Origin: Olsenella_K absiana
GTDB lineage: Bacteria; Actinomycetota; Coriobacteriia; Coriobacteriales; Atopobiaceae
Length of the DNA stretch: 64,000 nt
Assembly (NCBI RefSeq): GCF_036408855.1
Contig: NZ_JAZGJQ010000003.1
Span: forward strand, 254,589 to 318,588
Reading direction: 5' to 3'
The notes below the pieces were generated by a model. That model saw nothing but the letters and a program-made list of their open reading frames with translations. It did not search any database and was not told where the DNA came from. Below, one piece after another: positions 25,466-34,652 of this stretch (positions within the stretch are counted from its first letter, which is position 1; every line of letters starts with the position of its first letter). The position numbers and the translations under genes are program-made.

Positions 25466-27008
25466 TGGGCCGGCCGGATCGGGCAAGTCGACCATAGCGC
25501 GCGCCCTCGCGGAGCGCTGCGGCATGACCTACCTGGACACCGGGGCGATGTACCGCTCGGTCACCTGGGCCTGCCTGCGCGACGGCGTGGACCCCTCGGA
25601 CCTCGCCGCCGTCGCAGACACGGCGGCGAGGTCCGACGTCCGCTTCGTGCGCGAGAAGGACGGGTCCCAGCGCGTGCTCCTCGACGGCGAGGACGTCACG
25701 GCCCAGATCAGGACCCCGGAGGTCGACCGGAGCGTCTCAATCGTCTCCGCCGTGCCCGCCGTCCGCGCCCTCATGGTCGAACGCCAGCGCGCCCTCGCCG
25801 GCGAGGGCGACGTGGTCGCCGAGGGGCGCGACATCGGCACCGTGGTCTTCCCCGACGCGGAGGTGAAGGTCTTCCTGACCGCCGACCCCAGGGCCCGCGC
25901 GCACCGGCGCGCCGTCCAGCGCGCGGGAGGGGACGCCGCCGCGGGCGTCGCGGCGGAGGTCGACCCCGAGCAGGAGCGGGCCATCCTCGAGGGCATCGAG
26001 CGCAGGGACCGGATCGACTCCACGCGCGAGACAACGCCCCTCAGGCGCGCGGACGACGCGCACCTCCTCGACTCCTCGGACCTGACGGTCGAGCAGGAGC
26101 TCGAGCAGATCATGGGCCTCATCGCCGCCGCCAGGGAGGCGGGCGGCCCGACGGGGCAGGCCGCGCCGTCCGGGCCGACGGCGCCCGCCCCGGACGCGAT
26201 CGCGAAGCCGGCTTCCGACGCTCCCGCGCCCGCAAGGCCCGCGGCCCCCAAGCCCGCCCCCGCGGAGGGCCGGATGCGCGCCTTCGCCGGCAACTCCATC
26301 GACGACTACTACGACCACGCGATGCGCGACTACCCCTGGACGGCCAAGGTCCTCCTCGGCTTCCTCGTCGGCGTGGTGGGCGCCGCGACCAAGGTGCTCT
26401 GGCCGTGGCGCATCGAGGGCGCGGAGAGGCTCTGGGACGCCTCGGCGGAGGGCGGCAAGGGCCGCGTAATCGTCATGAACCACGTCTCCATGCTCGACCC
26501 GGTCGTGGTCTACGTCTCCGAGTGGGTCCACGGCAGGCGCGTGCGCTGCGTCTACAAGAGCGAGTTCGACAAGGTGAAGGTGGCGACCTGGCTCTTCGCG
26601 CGCGCCGGCGCCGTCCCCGTGCGCCGCGGCACCGCAGACATCAAGGTCGTGCGCCGCGCGCAGAGGGCGCTCGAGCGCGGGGAGGACGTCCTTATCTTCC
26701 CCGAGGGCACCAGGGTGAAGGCCGACGACGAGGAGGTGGAGCTGCACGGCGGCTTCGCCCTCATGGCGCAGCTCGCCAAGGCGCGCGTCCTCCCCGTCGC
26801 CATCGTCGGCGCGCGCGACATCACGACGCGCACCCGCAAGGTCCCGCACTTCCACCGGGTCTTCCTCAAGGCCGGCGAGCCCATCGGCTTCGGCGGGATC
26901 GAGGCCAAGGGGCGCAAGCGCCAGGCGGCCGAGATGGAGCGGGTGGCCATGGAGCGGGTCTATGCCCTGCGCGACGAGCTGCGCGCGGAGCACCCGGGGA
27001 AGCTCTAA
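25449..27008 (+). CDS. cmk-plsC: Fusion of cytidylate kinase and 1-acylglycerol-3-phosphate acyltransferase
   Basis: Two enzymes in one 519-residue chain. Residues 1-220: (d)CMP kinase, with P-loop DGPAGSGKST, YLDTGAMYRS, GRDIGTVVFPDA and DSTRE segments. A Pro/Ala-rich linker (about 230-275) leads to the acyltransferase: acyl-acceptor motif NHVSMLDPV (N344, H345) and FPEGTR (E419), with a hydrophobic segment (VLLGFLVGVVGAATKVLWPW) at its start. Cmk recycles CMP released by phospholipid and nucleotide metabolism; PlsC makes phosphatidate. ATG 25449 is taken as start; a TTG six bases earlier is possible. ispH follows after 19 bases. Confidence 0.92.
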   Translation: MKIAIDGPAGSGKSTIARALAERCGMTYLDTGAMYRSVTWACLRDGVDPSDLAAVADTAARSDVRFVREKDGSQRVLLDGEDVTAQIRTPEVDRSVSIVSAVPAVRALMVERQRALAGEGDVVAEGRDIGTVVFPDAEVKVFLTADPRARAHRRAVQRAGGDAAAGVAAEVDPEQERAILEGIERRDRIDSTRETTPLRRADDAHLLDSSDLTVEQELEQIMGLIAAAREAGGPTGQAAPSGPTAPAPDAIAKPASDAPAPARPAAPKPAPAEGRMRAFAGNSIDDYYDHAMRDYPWTAKVLLGFLVGVVGAATKVLWPWRIEGAERLWDASAEGGKGRVIVMNHVSMLDPVVVYVSEWVHGRRVRCVYKSEFDKVKVATWLFARAGAVPVRRGTADIKVVRRAQRALERGEDVLIFPEGTRVKADDEEVELHGGFALMAQLAKARVLPVAIVGARDITTRTRKVPHFHRVFLKAGEPIGFGGIEAKGRKRQAAEMERVAMERVYALRDELRAEHPGKL

Positions 27009-27027
27009 CGAGAGGGGCGATGAGGAC

Positions 27028-27882
27028 ATGAGGCCACGGATAGTCGTCGCGTCCGAGGCGGGGGCCTGCTACGGGGTCGAGCGCGCGCTCGAGCTCGTGA
27101 GGGAGGCCGCGCGCGGGAGCGAGGGGCCCCTCTACACGCTCGGGCCCCTCATCCACAACCCGCAGGTCGTCGCCAGCCTCGAGGAGGACGGCGTCGGCGT
27201 CGTCGAGGACCCCGGGCAGGCGGCGGGCGCGACGCTCGTGCTCAGGACCCACGGCGTGACCCCCGCGACCGAGCGGGCGGCGAGGGAGGCCGGAGCCGCG
27301 GTCATAGACGCGACCTGCCCCTACGTCAAGAAGGCACACCTGGCCGCCGAGCGGCTCAGCGAGGAGGGCTACCAAGTCGTGATCGTGGGCGAGAAGGGCC
27401 ACCCGGAGGTCGAGGGCACGCTCGGCCACGCCCCGGGCGCCCTCGTGGTCGCCGACGCGGCCGAGCTCGATGGCGCGAGGGTCGGGCGCAGGGTCGGGGT
27501 GGTCGTGCAGACCACGCAGACGCGCGCCTGCCTGCGCGCGGTGGTGGACCGCCTGCTCGACCTCGCCGAGGAGGTCCGCGTCGTCAACACCATCTGCGAC
27601 GCCACGACCGAGCGCCAGAGGGCGGCCGCCAAGCTCGCCCTAGAGGCGGACGTCGTCATCGTGATCGGCGGGCGCATCTCGGCCAACACGACCCACCTCG
27701 CCGAGATCTGCTCCGAGCGCTGCCCGGCGACCCACCACATAGAGACGCCCGAGGAGCTCGAGGCCGGCTGGTTCGAGGGCGCCTCCCTCGTCGGCGTCAC
27801 GGCCGGCGCGTCGACGCCCCACGAGCAGATCGAGGCCGTGGCCTCCGCCATCGCCCGCCTCTGCGACGGGGTGGGGGAGTAG
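27028..27882 (+). CDS. ispH: 4-hydroxy-3-methylbut-2-enyl diphosphate reductase
   Basis: Last step of the MEP pathway, [4Fe-4S] enzyme giving IPP and DMAPP. The three cluster Cys are C14 (GACYGVERA), C97 (DATCPYV) and C190 (TICDATTERQ). RTHGVTP and GHPEVEG hold the active-site His and Glu. Length 284 residues. GAGGGGCGATGAGG precedes the chosen ATG. It sits directly downstream of the cmk-plsC fusion; in many Firmicutes Cmk and IspH are linked too. Confidence 0.95.
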   Translation: MRPRIVVASEAGACYGVERALELVREAARGSEGPLYTLGPLIHNPQVVASLEEDGVGVVEDPGQAAGATLVLRTHGVTPATERAAREAGAAVIDATCPYVKKAHLAAERLSEEGYQVVIVGEKGHPEVEGTLGHAPGALVVADAAELDGARVGRRVGVVVQTTQTRACLRAVVDRLLDLAEEVRVVNTICDATTERQRAAAKLALEADVVIVIGGRISANTTHLAEICSERCPATHHIETPEELEAGWFEGASLVGVTAGASTPHEQIEAVASAIARLCDGVGE

Positions 27883-27885
27883 GCC

Positions 27886-29412
27886 ATGGCGAGGGAAGGG
27901 GAGAAGGACGTGCGGCCCGCGCCCGGCGCGCAGGGGGACGTCGGCGCCTCCCCGCGCCGCGCCGACTACGCGAGCACCCGCGAGCGCAGGGTGGGGGCCT
28001 GGGTGGCCGCCGTCGAGGAGGGCAGCCCCGCGTGGGAGGCGGGCCTCGAGCCCAGCATGCGCATCGACTCGGTGGGCGGCGCCCCCCTGCGCGACATCAT
28101 CGACTGGCGCTGGGAGGCCTCCGACGCCGTCGCCGAGCTCGCCGTCTTCGACCCCGCCACGGGTGAGGAGTGCGCCTGCACCCTCGAGCGCGAGCCCGGC
28201 GAGGACTGGGGCGTCGAGTTCGAGGACGTGCTCTTCGACGGCATCCGCACCTGCGTGAACGCCTGCCAGTTCTGCTTCATGAGGATGCTCCCGGAGGACG
28301 CGCGCGCCTCGCTCACGCTCCGCGACGACGACTACCGCCTCTCCTTCACCCAGGGCAACTTCGTCACGCTGACCAACATGACCGACGAGGACGTCGAGCG
28401 CGTCATCGCCTACCGCCTGGAGCCGATGAACGTCTCCATCCACGCCGTCACCCCCGAGGTGCGCCGCTCGCTCATCGGGCCCAGGGCCATGCGCGGGATC
28501 GAGGTCCTGGAGCGGCTCTGCGAGGCGGGCATCGAGGTGCACGGCCAGATCGTTCTCTGCGCCGGCATCAACGACGGCGCGGAGCTCGTCCGCACGCTCG
28601 ACTGGGTCGAGGCGCGCAGGCAGATCACCTCGCTCGCCATCGTGCCGATGGGCTACACCAAGTACTCAAAGGTCTTCTCGCGCTCCTTCTCCGAGGACGT
28701 GGAGGCGAGCCGCGCCGTCGTGCGGCTGCTCGAGCCCTACCAGGCGCGCGCCCGCGCCGAGCTCGGCATCACGCGCTTCCAGCTCTCCGACGAGTTCTAC
28801 GTCGACGCCCGCCTGCCCGTGCCCGCGGCCGAGACCTACGACGGCTACCCGCAGTTCTACGACGGCATCGGGATGCTCAGGAGCTTCCTCGACGAGGCGG
28901 CCGCGCTCGCCGCGGACGACGCGGCGGAACTCGCGCGCGTGGCGCGCGACCTGGGCTCCGGAGGGGGCAGGGCGCTCCTCGTGGTGGGGGAGGCCGCCCT
29001 CGGTGCAGCGCGGGACCTCTGCGCCCTCTGGGCGCGGGCGCTCGCGGCCGAGCCCTGCGGAGACGGGGCGCAGGGGGCCGAGAAGGACGGCGGTCACCGC
29101 GCGCTTCCCGTGGAGCCGCTCGCGATCCGCAACGACTACTACGGCGGAGACGTCAACGTCACCGGGCTCATCGTCTCGCGTGACCTCCTGGCTCAGCTGC
29201 CGGCCTCGCTCGACGGCACCCTGGTCGTGCTCCCGGAGGCCATGTTCAACTTCGACCGGCTCACCCTGGACGGCGACTCCGAGGGGCACATAGCGGAGGA
29301 GGTGGCGCGGCGCGGGGGCGTGGCCTGCGTCTCGGAGACCTCGCCGCGCGCCCTCGTGGCGGCCGTGGCGGCCCACGCGGACGGCCTTGGCCCATGTGCG
29401 CAAACTCTGTAA
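27886..29412 (+). CDS. DUF512 / PDZ-containing radical-SAM-like protein
   Basis: 508 residues. A PDZ-like N-terminal domain (residues 37-90, VAAVEEGSPAWEAGLEPSM) is followed by a radical-SAM-like region with three cysteines C123-x3-C127-x2-C130 (CVNACQFCF), the conserved MLP and DDYRLSFTQGNFVTLTN, and the DUF512 C-terminal domain ending VLPEAMFNFDRLTLDG. The Ala-rich segment near 345-395 is loosely conserved. Biochemical function is not established. It lies immediately before der, a conserved pairing in many Gram-positives, suggesting a ribosome- or cofactor-linked role (inference). Confidence 0.88.
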   Translation: MAREGEKDVRPAPGAQGDVGASPRRADYASTRERRVGAWVAAVEEGSPAWEAGLEPSMRIDSVGGAPLRDIIDWRWEASDAVAELAVFDPATGEECACTLEREPGEDWGVEFEDVLFDGIRTCVNACQFCFMRMLPEDARASLTLRDDDYRLSFTQGNFVTLTNMTDEDVERVIAYRLEPMNVSIHAVTPEVRRSLIGPRAMRGIEVLERLCEAGIEVHGQIVLCAGINDGAELVRTLDWVEARRQITSLAIVPMGYTKYSKVFSRSFSEDVEASRAVVRLLEPYQARARAELGITRFQLSDEFYVDARLPVPAAETYDGYPQFYDGIGMLRSFLDEAAALAADDAAELARVARDLGSGGGRALLVVGEAALGAARDLCALWARALAAEPCGDGAQGAEKDGGHRALPVEPLAIRNDYYGGDVNVTGLIVSRDLLAQLPASLDGTLVVLPEAMFNFDRLTLDGDSEGHIAEEVARRGGVACVSETSPRALVAAVAAHADGLGPCAQTL

Positions 29413-29486
29413 CCGGAGGGCGGGGTTTCCCGTCGGCCGCGCTTCTCGGCTAGTATCAGACCCAACTACCGAGAGCAAGGAGAGCC

Positions 29487-30809
29487 ATGCCCAAACCCAT
29501 CGTCGCCGTCGTGGGCCGCCCCAACGTCGGCAAGTCCACGCTCGTGAACAGGCTCGCCGAGCGTCGCGAGGCCATCGTGCACGAGTCGCGCGGCGTCACG
29601 CGCGACCGCTCCTACCACGACACCGACTGGAACGGCCGCGAGTTCACCCTGGTGGACACCGGCGGCATCGAGTCCGTCAAGAGCAAGGACGCCTTTGCCC
29701 CGCGCATCCGCGAGCAGGCGCTCGCCGCCTGCGACGAGGCGGACGTCATCGTCTTCGTCGTGGACGGCACCTGCGGCATCACGGACGAGGACGAGGAGGT
29801 CGCGCGCGTCGTGCGCAAGGCTGACAAGCCCGTCTTCCTCATCGTCAACAAGCAGGACAACCCCGATTCGGAGTCCGACCTCTGGCCGTTCTACTCGCTC
29901 GGCGTCGGCGAGCCGAGGTCCATCTCGGCCACGCACGGCTACGGCACGGGGGACCTGCTTGACGACATCGTCGCGGCCTTCCCCGAGGAGCACGAGGAGG
30001 AAGAGGTGGAGGACGACGGCTGCCTGAGCGTCGCGATCATCGGCCGGCCCAACGTCGGCAAGTCCTCGCTCACCAACCGCCTCGTGGGCAAGAAGCGCTC
30101 GATCGTCTCTGACGTGGCGGGGACCACGCGCGACGCCATCGACACCGTGATCGAGTTCGAGGGCCGGCGCATCCGCCTCGTCGACACGGCGGGCATGCGA
30201 AAGAAGAACCAGGTCCACGAGGACGTGGAGTACTACAGCCTCGTGAGGGGGCTCGCCGCCATCGACCGCGCGGACGTCTGCGTGCTCGTCGTGGACTCCA
30301 CGGTCGGCGTGACCGAGCAGGACCAGAAGCTCGCGGCGACGGCCATCGACCGCGGCTGCGCCCTCGTGCTGTGCCTCAACAAGTGGGACCTCGTGGACAC
30401 CGAGCAGGCGCGCGACCGCGTCGTCGCCTCCATCGACCGCAGGATGGCCTTCGCCTCCTGGGCGCCCTACGTCAACGCCTCCGCCCTGACCGGGCGCGCC
30501 TGCGCGAAGGTGATGCAGGTCGCCTGCAAGGCGGCCGAGGCGCGCGCCATCCGCATGAGGACCTCCCAGATCAACGCCGTGCTCGACGCCATCAGGGAGA
30601 CGGGTCACACCGTCGTGCGCAAGAACCGCCGCCTCAAGATCAACTACGCGACGCAGACGGGCGAGAGGCCCCCGGTCATCACCTTCTTCTGCAACGCCCC
30701 CGACCTCGTGGACGACAACTTCGAGCGCTTCCTCGAGAACCGCATCCGCGCGGCCTTCGACCTTGCGGGTACGCCCATCCGCTTCAAGTTCAAGAGGAAG
30801 GACCAGTAG
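29487..30809 (+). CDS. der: Ribosome-associated GTPase Der (EngA)
   Basis: Essential 50S-assembly GTPase with two tandem G domains. G domain 1: GRPNVGKSTLVNRL, DTGG, NKQD. G domain 2: GRPNVGKSSLTNRL, VDTAGMRKK, NKWD. A C-terminal KH-like domain (residues 355-440, INAVLDAIRETGH, ending FKRKDQ) completes the 440-residue protein. A TAGTAT at 29451-29456 may be its promoter -10, and CAAGGAGAG precedes the ATG. Confidence 0.97.
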   Translation: MPKPIVAVVGRPNVGKSTLVNRLAERREAIVHESRGVTRDRSYHDTDWNGREFTLVDTGGIESVKSKDAFAPRIREQALAACDEADVIVFVVDGTCGITDEDEEVARVVRKADKPVFLIVNKQDNPDSESDLWPFYSLGVGEPRSISATHGYGTGDLLDDIVAAFPEEHEEEEVEDDGCLSVAIIGRPNVGKSSLTNRLVGKKRSIVSDVAGTTRDAIDTVIEFEGRRIRLVDTAGMRKKNQVHEDVEYYSLVRGLAAIDRADVCVLVVDSTVGVTEQDQKLAATAIDRGCALVLCLNKWDLVDTEQARDRVVASIDRRMAFASWAPYVNASALTGRACAKVMQVACKAAEARAIRMRTSQINAVLDAIRETGHTVVRKNRRLKINYATQTGERPPVITFFCNAPDLVDDNFERFLENRIRAAFDLAGTPIRFKFKRKDQ

Positions 30810-30810
30810 G

Positions 30811-31503
30811 ATGGCAAGGCTCGCCCTGGTGACGGCCGCCTGCATGGCGGTCGCCTACTTCGTGTGCGGGATCCCCTTCGGCCTCGTGGCCACCAGGGGG
30901 GACGGCGTCGACGTCCGCAAGGCGGGCTCGGGCAACATCGGCATGACCAACGTCGCGCGCACCGTGGGCGGCAAGGCCGCCGCGGCCACCTTCGCGGGCG
31001 ACATGGGCAAGGGCCTCGTCTGCATGCTGCTCGCACGCGCCGTCGTGGCCGGCGCGTGCTTCGGCGGGGACTGGTCGATGCTCGTGCCCTCCTCGCCCTT
31101 CGCCCTCTCCATGACGCTGGTCTTCTCGTGCTGCGTGCTCGGCCACGTCTTCAGCCCCTACCTGCGCTTCCACGGCGGCAAGGGGATATCGGTGGGCTTC
31201 GGCGCCGGCCTCGGCCTCTTCTGGCCGATTGGCCTGGGCATGCTCGCCGTGTTCGTGGCCTTCGCCGTGCCCTCGCGCTACGTCTCGCTCGGCTCCGTCA
31301 CGGCGGCAATCTCGCTGCCCGTCCAGTGCGCGCTCTGGGGCATGGGCCCGGCGGCGCTCGCGCCGGTGACCGTCGTGGCCTGCGTCGTGATCTGGGCGCA
31401 CCGCAACAACATCAGGAAGCTCGCGAGTCACCAGGAGAGCAGGTTCTCCGTCCGCCACCGCGACGGCGCCGACGAGGGTGCCGACGGGGGCGAGCGCAGG
31501 TGA
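30811..31503 (+). CDS. plsY: Glycerol-3-phosphate acyltransferase PlsY
   Basis: Membrane enzyme that acylates glycerol-3-phosphate from acyl-phosphate. Motifs KAGSGNIGMTNVAR, a region with LGHVFSPYLRFHGGKGISVGFGA (in part) and AHRNNIRKL with multiple membrane segments match the family; family core is usually about 200 residues, here 230. It starts one base after der ends and overlaps gpsA, giving a phospholipid-precursor pair plsY-gpsA. Confidence 0.93.
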   Translation: MARLALVTAACMAVAYFVCGIPFGLVATRGDGVDVRKAGSGNIGMTNVARTVGGKAAAATFAGDMGKGLVCMLLARAVVAGACFGGDWSMLVPSSPFALSMTLVFSCCVLGHVFSPYLRFHGGKGISVGFGAGLGLFWPIGLGMLAVFVAFAVPSRYVSLGSVTAAISLPVQCALWGMGPAALAPVTVVACVVIWAHRNNIRKLASHQESRFSVRHRDGADEGADGGERR

Positions 31504-32546
31504 GCGCGCGGGAGGAGGGCTCGCCCCGCCTCGCGCGCGTCTCGGTCGTCGGGACGGGCTCCTGGGGCACGGCGGCGACGGGCCTCGTCGCGCCCAAGGC
31601 CGAGAAGGTCGTCCTCTGGGGGCGCTCCCCTGAGGCCTGCGAGGCCATCAACCGGACCCGCCACAACCCGCGCCACCTCACGGGCTACGAGCTCGCGCGT
31701 AACGTGTCGGCCACGGCCGACCTCGCGGAGGCGGCGTCGGGCGCGGACGCCCTCGTCCTCGCCCTGCCCTCGGCCTACCTGCGCGCCACGGCGCGCTCGC
31801 TCGCGCCCTACGCCGGCGCCACGACCCCGGTCCTCGTGCTGACCAAGGGCGTCGAGCCCGGGACGGGCGACCTCATGTCCGACGTCGTGGCCGAAGAGCT
31901 GGGGCGCCCCGGGCGCGTCGCGGCCCTGAGCGGCCCCAACCACGCCGAGGAGATCTGCCAGGGGTCCTACGCGGCGGCGGTCGTCGCGAGCGCGGAGGCG
32001 GGGTGCGCCACCTTCTTCCAGCGCCTCATGGGCTCGCACGACTTCCGCGTGTACGCGAGCGCGGACCTCACCGGCGTCGAGGTCTCAGGCGCGGTCAAGA
32101 ACGTCGTCGCCATCGCCTGCGGCGTGGCCGCGGGGCTGGGCGCCGGCGACAACACGCTCGCGGCGCTCATGACGCGCGGCATCGCCGAGATGAGCCGCGT
32201 GGTCGCGGCCCTCGGCGGCGACCCCATGACCTGCATGGGGCTCGCGGGCATGGGCGACCTCGTCGCGACCTGCACCTCGCGCCACTCGAGGAACCGCACC
32301 TTCGGCGAGGCCTTCGCCGCGGGCGAGTCGCTCGAGTCCTACCAGAGCAGGACCCACATGGTCGTGGAGGGGGCCGCCGCGGCGCGGAGCGTCTATGAGC
32401 TTGCGCAGAAACATGCCATAGAGGCGCCCATCACGTGCGTGGTTCACGCTATCCTTTACGAGGGCCTGCCCCTCGCCGAGGCGATCGAGTCGCTCCTGCA
32501 GAGGAGGGTCCGCGAGGAGTTCTACGGGCTCGGGACAAACGAATAG
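31500..32546 (+). CDS. gpsA: Glycerol-3-phosphate dehydrogenase [NAD(P)+]
   Basis: Makes sn-glycerol-3-phosphate for PlsY. N-terminal dinucleotide fold VSVVGTGSWGTAATGL, LPSAYLRA, LTKGVEPGTG, and the C-terminal catalytic domain with GAVKNVVAIACGVAAGLGAGDN (active-site Lys; quoted in part) and ARGIAEM-type TRGIAEMSR. Length 348 residues. GTG at 31500 overlaps the plsY stop. Confidence 0.95.
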   Translation: MSAREEGSPRLARVSVVGTGSWGTAATGLVAPKAEKVVLWGRSPEACEAINRTRHNPRHLTGYELARNVSATADLAEAASGADALVLALPSAYLRATARSLAPYAGATTPVLVLTKGVEPGTGDLMSDVVAEELGRPGRVAALSGPNHAEEICQGSYAAAVVASAEAGCATFFQRLMGSHDFRVYASADLTGVEVSGAVKNVVAIACGVAAGLGAGDNTLAALMTRGIAEMSRVVAALGGDPMTCMGLAGMGDLVATCTSRHSRNRTFGEAFAAGESLESYQSRTHMVVEGAAAARSVYELAQKHAIEAPITCVVHAILYEGLPLAEAIESLLQRRVREEFYGLGTNE

Positions 32547-32635
32547 GGCCACCCGGAAGCGGTGCGGGCGAGGCGCCATGAAGGCGCCGCCGTCGGCCTC
32601 CGCCGGCAGGCGCGGGGGCGAGAGAGGGCAGGAAC

Positions 32636-33814
32636 GTGACAGAAGACTTCGTGTATCTCGACTATGCGGCCTCGGCGCCCATGCGGCCGGAGGCGCTCGC
32701 CGCCGAGCGAGCCTACGAGGAGGCGCCCTACGCCGGCGCCAACCCCAACTCGCTGCACACGACGGGCAGGATGGCCGCCCGCGCCCTCGACGGCGCCCGC
32801 GCCGACCTCGTGCGCGTCATGGGAGGGCGCTTCCGCCCCTCCGACGTCGTCTTCACGTCCTCGGGCACCGAGAGCAACAACCTCGCCCTCTACGGCCTCG
32901 CCGAGGGGATACGCTCGCGCGACCGCTCGCGCTCGCGCGTCGTCGTCTCGGCGATCGAGCACGACTCCGAGGAGGAGGTCATCCCCTCGCTCAGGGAGCG
33001 CGGGTTCGAGGTGACCTCCGTGCGGCCGGGGCGCGACGGCGTCGTCACGCCCGAGGCCCTCTCGGAGGCGATGGGCCGAGACGTCGCCCTCGTCTCAGTG
33101 ATGAGCGCCAACAACGAGACCGGCGTCATACAGCCCGTAGGCGCGCTCGCCCGCGTCGCGCACGCCTCGGGCGCCCTCTTCCACACCGACGCCGCCCAGG
33201 CGTTCTGCAAGGTGCCGCTCGACGTGGCCGAGGCGGACGCAGTCACGCTCTCCGCGCACAAGGTCGGGGGTCCCGTGGGCATCGCCGCGCTCGTGGTGAG
33301 GGGGAGGTGCCCGCTGCGCCCGCAGTGCTTCGGCGGCGGGCAGGAGCAGGGCAAGCGCCCCGGCACCCAGCCCGTGCGCGCCGCGCTCGCCTTCGCGGCC
33401 GCGGCTAGGGCCGCCTCCTCGGACCTCGAGGGGCGCCGTCGCCTCGTGGCCGCCCGCGCCCAGGCGCTCTACGACGCCGTCTGCGCTGAGGGCACGGGCA
33501 TCGTCCCCACGACGACGGCGGAGATGGGCCCCGGGAGGCTGCCCGGCATGGTGAGCGTCATGGCGCCGGGGCTCGACTCCGAGTCGCTCGTGCTGCAGCT
33601 CGACGCCGCGGGCTTCGAGGTCTCCGCGGCCTCCGCCTGCGCGAGCGCCTCACTCGAGCCGAGCCACGTGCTCTCCGCCATGGGGATCCCCCGCGACGAG
33701 GCCCTGGGGTCGCTGCGCATCTCGTTCGACGAGCGCGTCGACCCCGCCGACCTCGAGCGCTTCGGCGAGGAGCTCGTGGGGGTCGTGAGGCGGCTCTCGC
33801 GAAGGCGCGGATAG
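32636..33814 (+). CDS. Cysteine desulfurase (NifS/IscS family)
   Basis: PLP enzyme that mobilises sulfur from cysteine for Fe-S clusters or tRNA thiolation. VYLDYAASAPM opens the protein; SGTESNNLAL, IEHDSEEE, HTDAAQAFCK, the PLP-Lys motif LSAHKVGGP, and the catalytic Cys in SAASACASAS are all present. Length is 392 residues. The GTG start follows GGCAGGAA. No scaffold gene (iscU) or mnmA is adjacent within the window, so the sulfur acceptor is not evident. Confidence 0.9.
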   Translation: MTEDFVYLDYAASAPMRPEALAAERAYEEAPYAGANPNSLHTTGRMAARALDGARADLVRVMGGRFRPSDVVFTSSGTESNNLALYGLAEGIRSRDRSRSRVVVSAIEHDSEEEVIPSLRERGFEVTSVRPGRDGVVTPEALSEAMGRDVALVSVMSANNETGVIQPVGALARVAHASGALFHTDAAQAFCKVPLDVAEADAVTLSAHKVGGPVGIAALVVRGRCPLRPQCFGGGQEQGKRPGTQPVRAALAFAAAARAASSDLEGRRRLVAARAQALYDAVCAEGTGIVPTTTAEMGPGRLPGMVSVMAPGLDSESLVLQLDAAGFEVSAASACASASLEPSHVLSAMGIPRDEALGSLRISFDERVDPADLERFGEELVGVVRRLSRRRG

Positions 33815-33923
33815 CGGGAAGGCCCGGGCGCGCGCCCTGCGCGGCGCCGGGCGAGGAGGGCCGCGCACGCGCGGCGGGACACGAGTACCTTCCGGACGAC
33901 GGACTAGGGAGTTTGGAGACGAT

Positions 33924-34652
33924 ATGAAGGAGACGGAGGCCCTGCTGAGGCTCCAGGAGATCGACCTCGAGCTCATGAGGCACAAGGCGACCCTGGCGGA
34001 GATGCCCCAGGCCAAGAAGGTCGCCGCGGTCAAGGCCGCCAAGCGCAAGCTGGCGCAGGACTACAAGCGCCTCTTCGGGCAGCTCAAGGACTGCCGGATG
34101 GAGCTCGAGGAGAACGAGGCCAAGCAGCGCGACTGCGAGGAGAAGATCGAGCGCGTGAAGGCCGAGTACTCCTCCGGCGATGCCGGCTTCAGGGCCGCCA
34201 AGGACGCAGAGGCGCACCTCACGGCCCTGGCCAAGGGCCACGAGAAGCTCGTCTATCGCCACGGGGAGCTCGCGAAGGAGCAGGGTCGCCTCGAGCGTGC
34301 CGAGAGGAACGCGCGCGACCTCGACGCGCGCCTGACCGAGGAGGGCAAGGCCCAGATTGCCTCCTACCAGGAGGAGACCAGGGAGCTGCACGAGACGATC
34401 GAGGGGCTCGGACAGGAGCGCGAGCACTGCCTGCGCAACATGACCGAGGACGTGCGCAAGCGCTACGCCGCGGCGAGCGAGCGCTTCGGCGGGCTCGCGG
34501 TCGAGCGGCTCCGCGGGAACGTCCCCTCGGTCTGCCGCGTCAAGCTCCAGCCTGCAGCCTACAGCGACCTCGTGCACGGCCCCGCCATCACCGAGTGCCC
34601 CTACTGCCACCGCCTGCTCGTGACCGAGGGGGCGCTCGACGATGTCGAGTAG
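33924..34652 (+). CDS. Coiled-coil zinc-ribbon protein (DUF164/C4-type family)
   Basis: 242 residues. The first 190 residues are strongly charged and helical, predicted to form a long coiled-coil hairpin. The C-terminus carries a zinc ribbon with Cys in PSVCRVKL and CPYCHRLLV; only three Cys plus a nearby His are obvious, so the usual CxxC knuckle in the first half appears reduced to one Cys. Family members are of unknown function, often beside nucleic-acid genes. It overlaps coaBC by eleven bases. Confidence 0.8.
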   Translation: MKETEALLRLQEIDLELMRHKATLAEMPQAKKVAAVKAAKRKLAQDYKRLFGQLKDCRMELEENEAKQRDCEEKIERVKAEYSSGDAGFRAAKDAEAHLTALAKGHEKLVYRHGELAKEQGRLERAERNARDLDARLTEEGKAQIASYQEETRELHETIEGLGQEREHCLRNMTEDVRKRYAAASERFGGLAVERLRGNVPSVCRVKLQPAAYSDLVHGPAITECPYCHRLLVTEGALDDVE

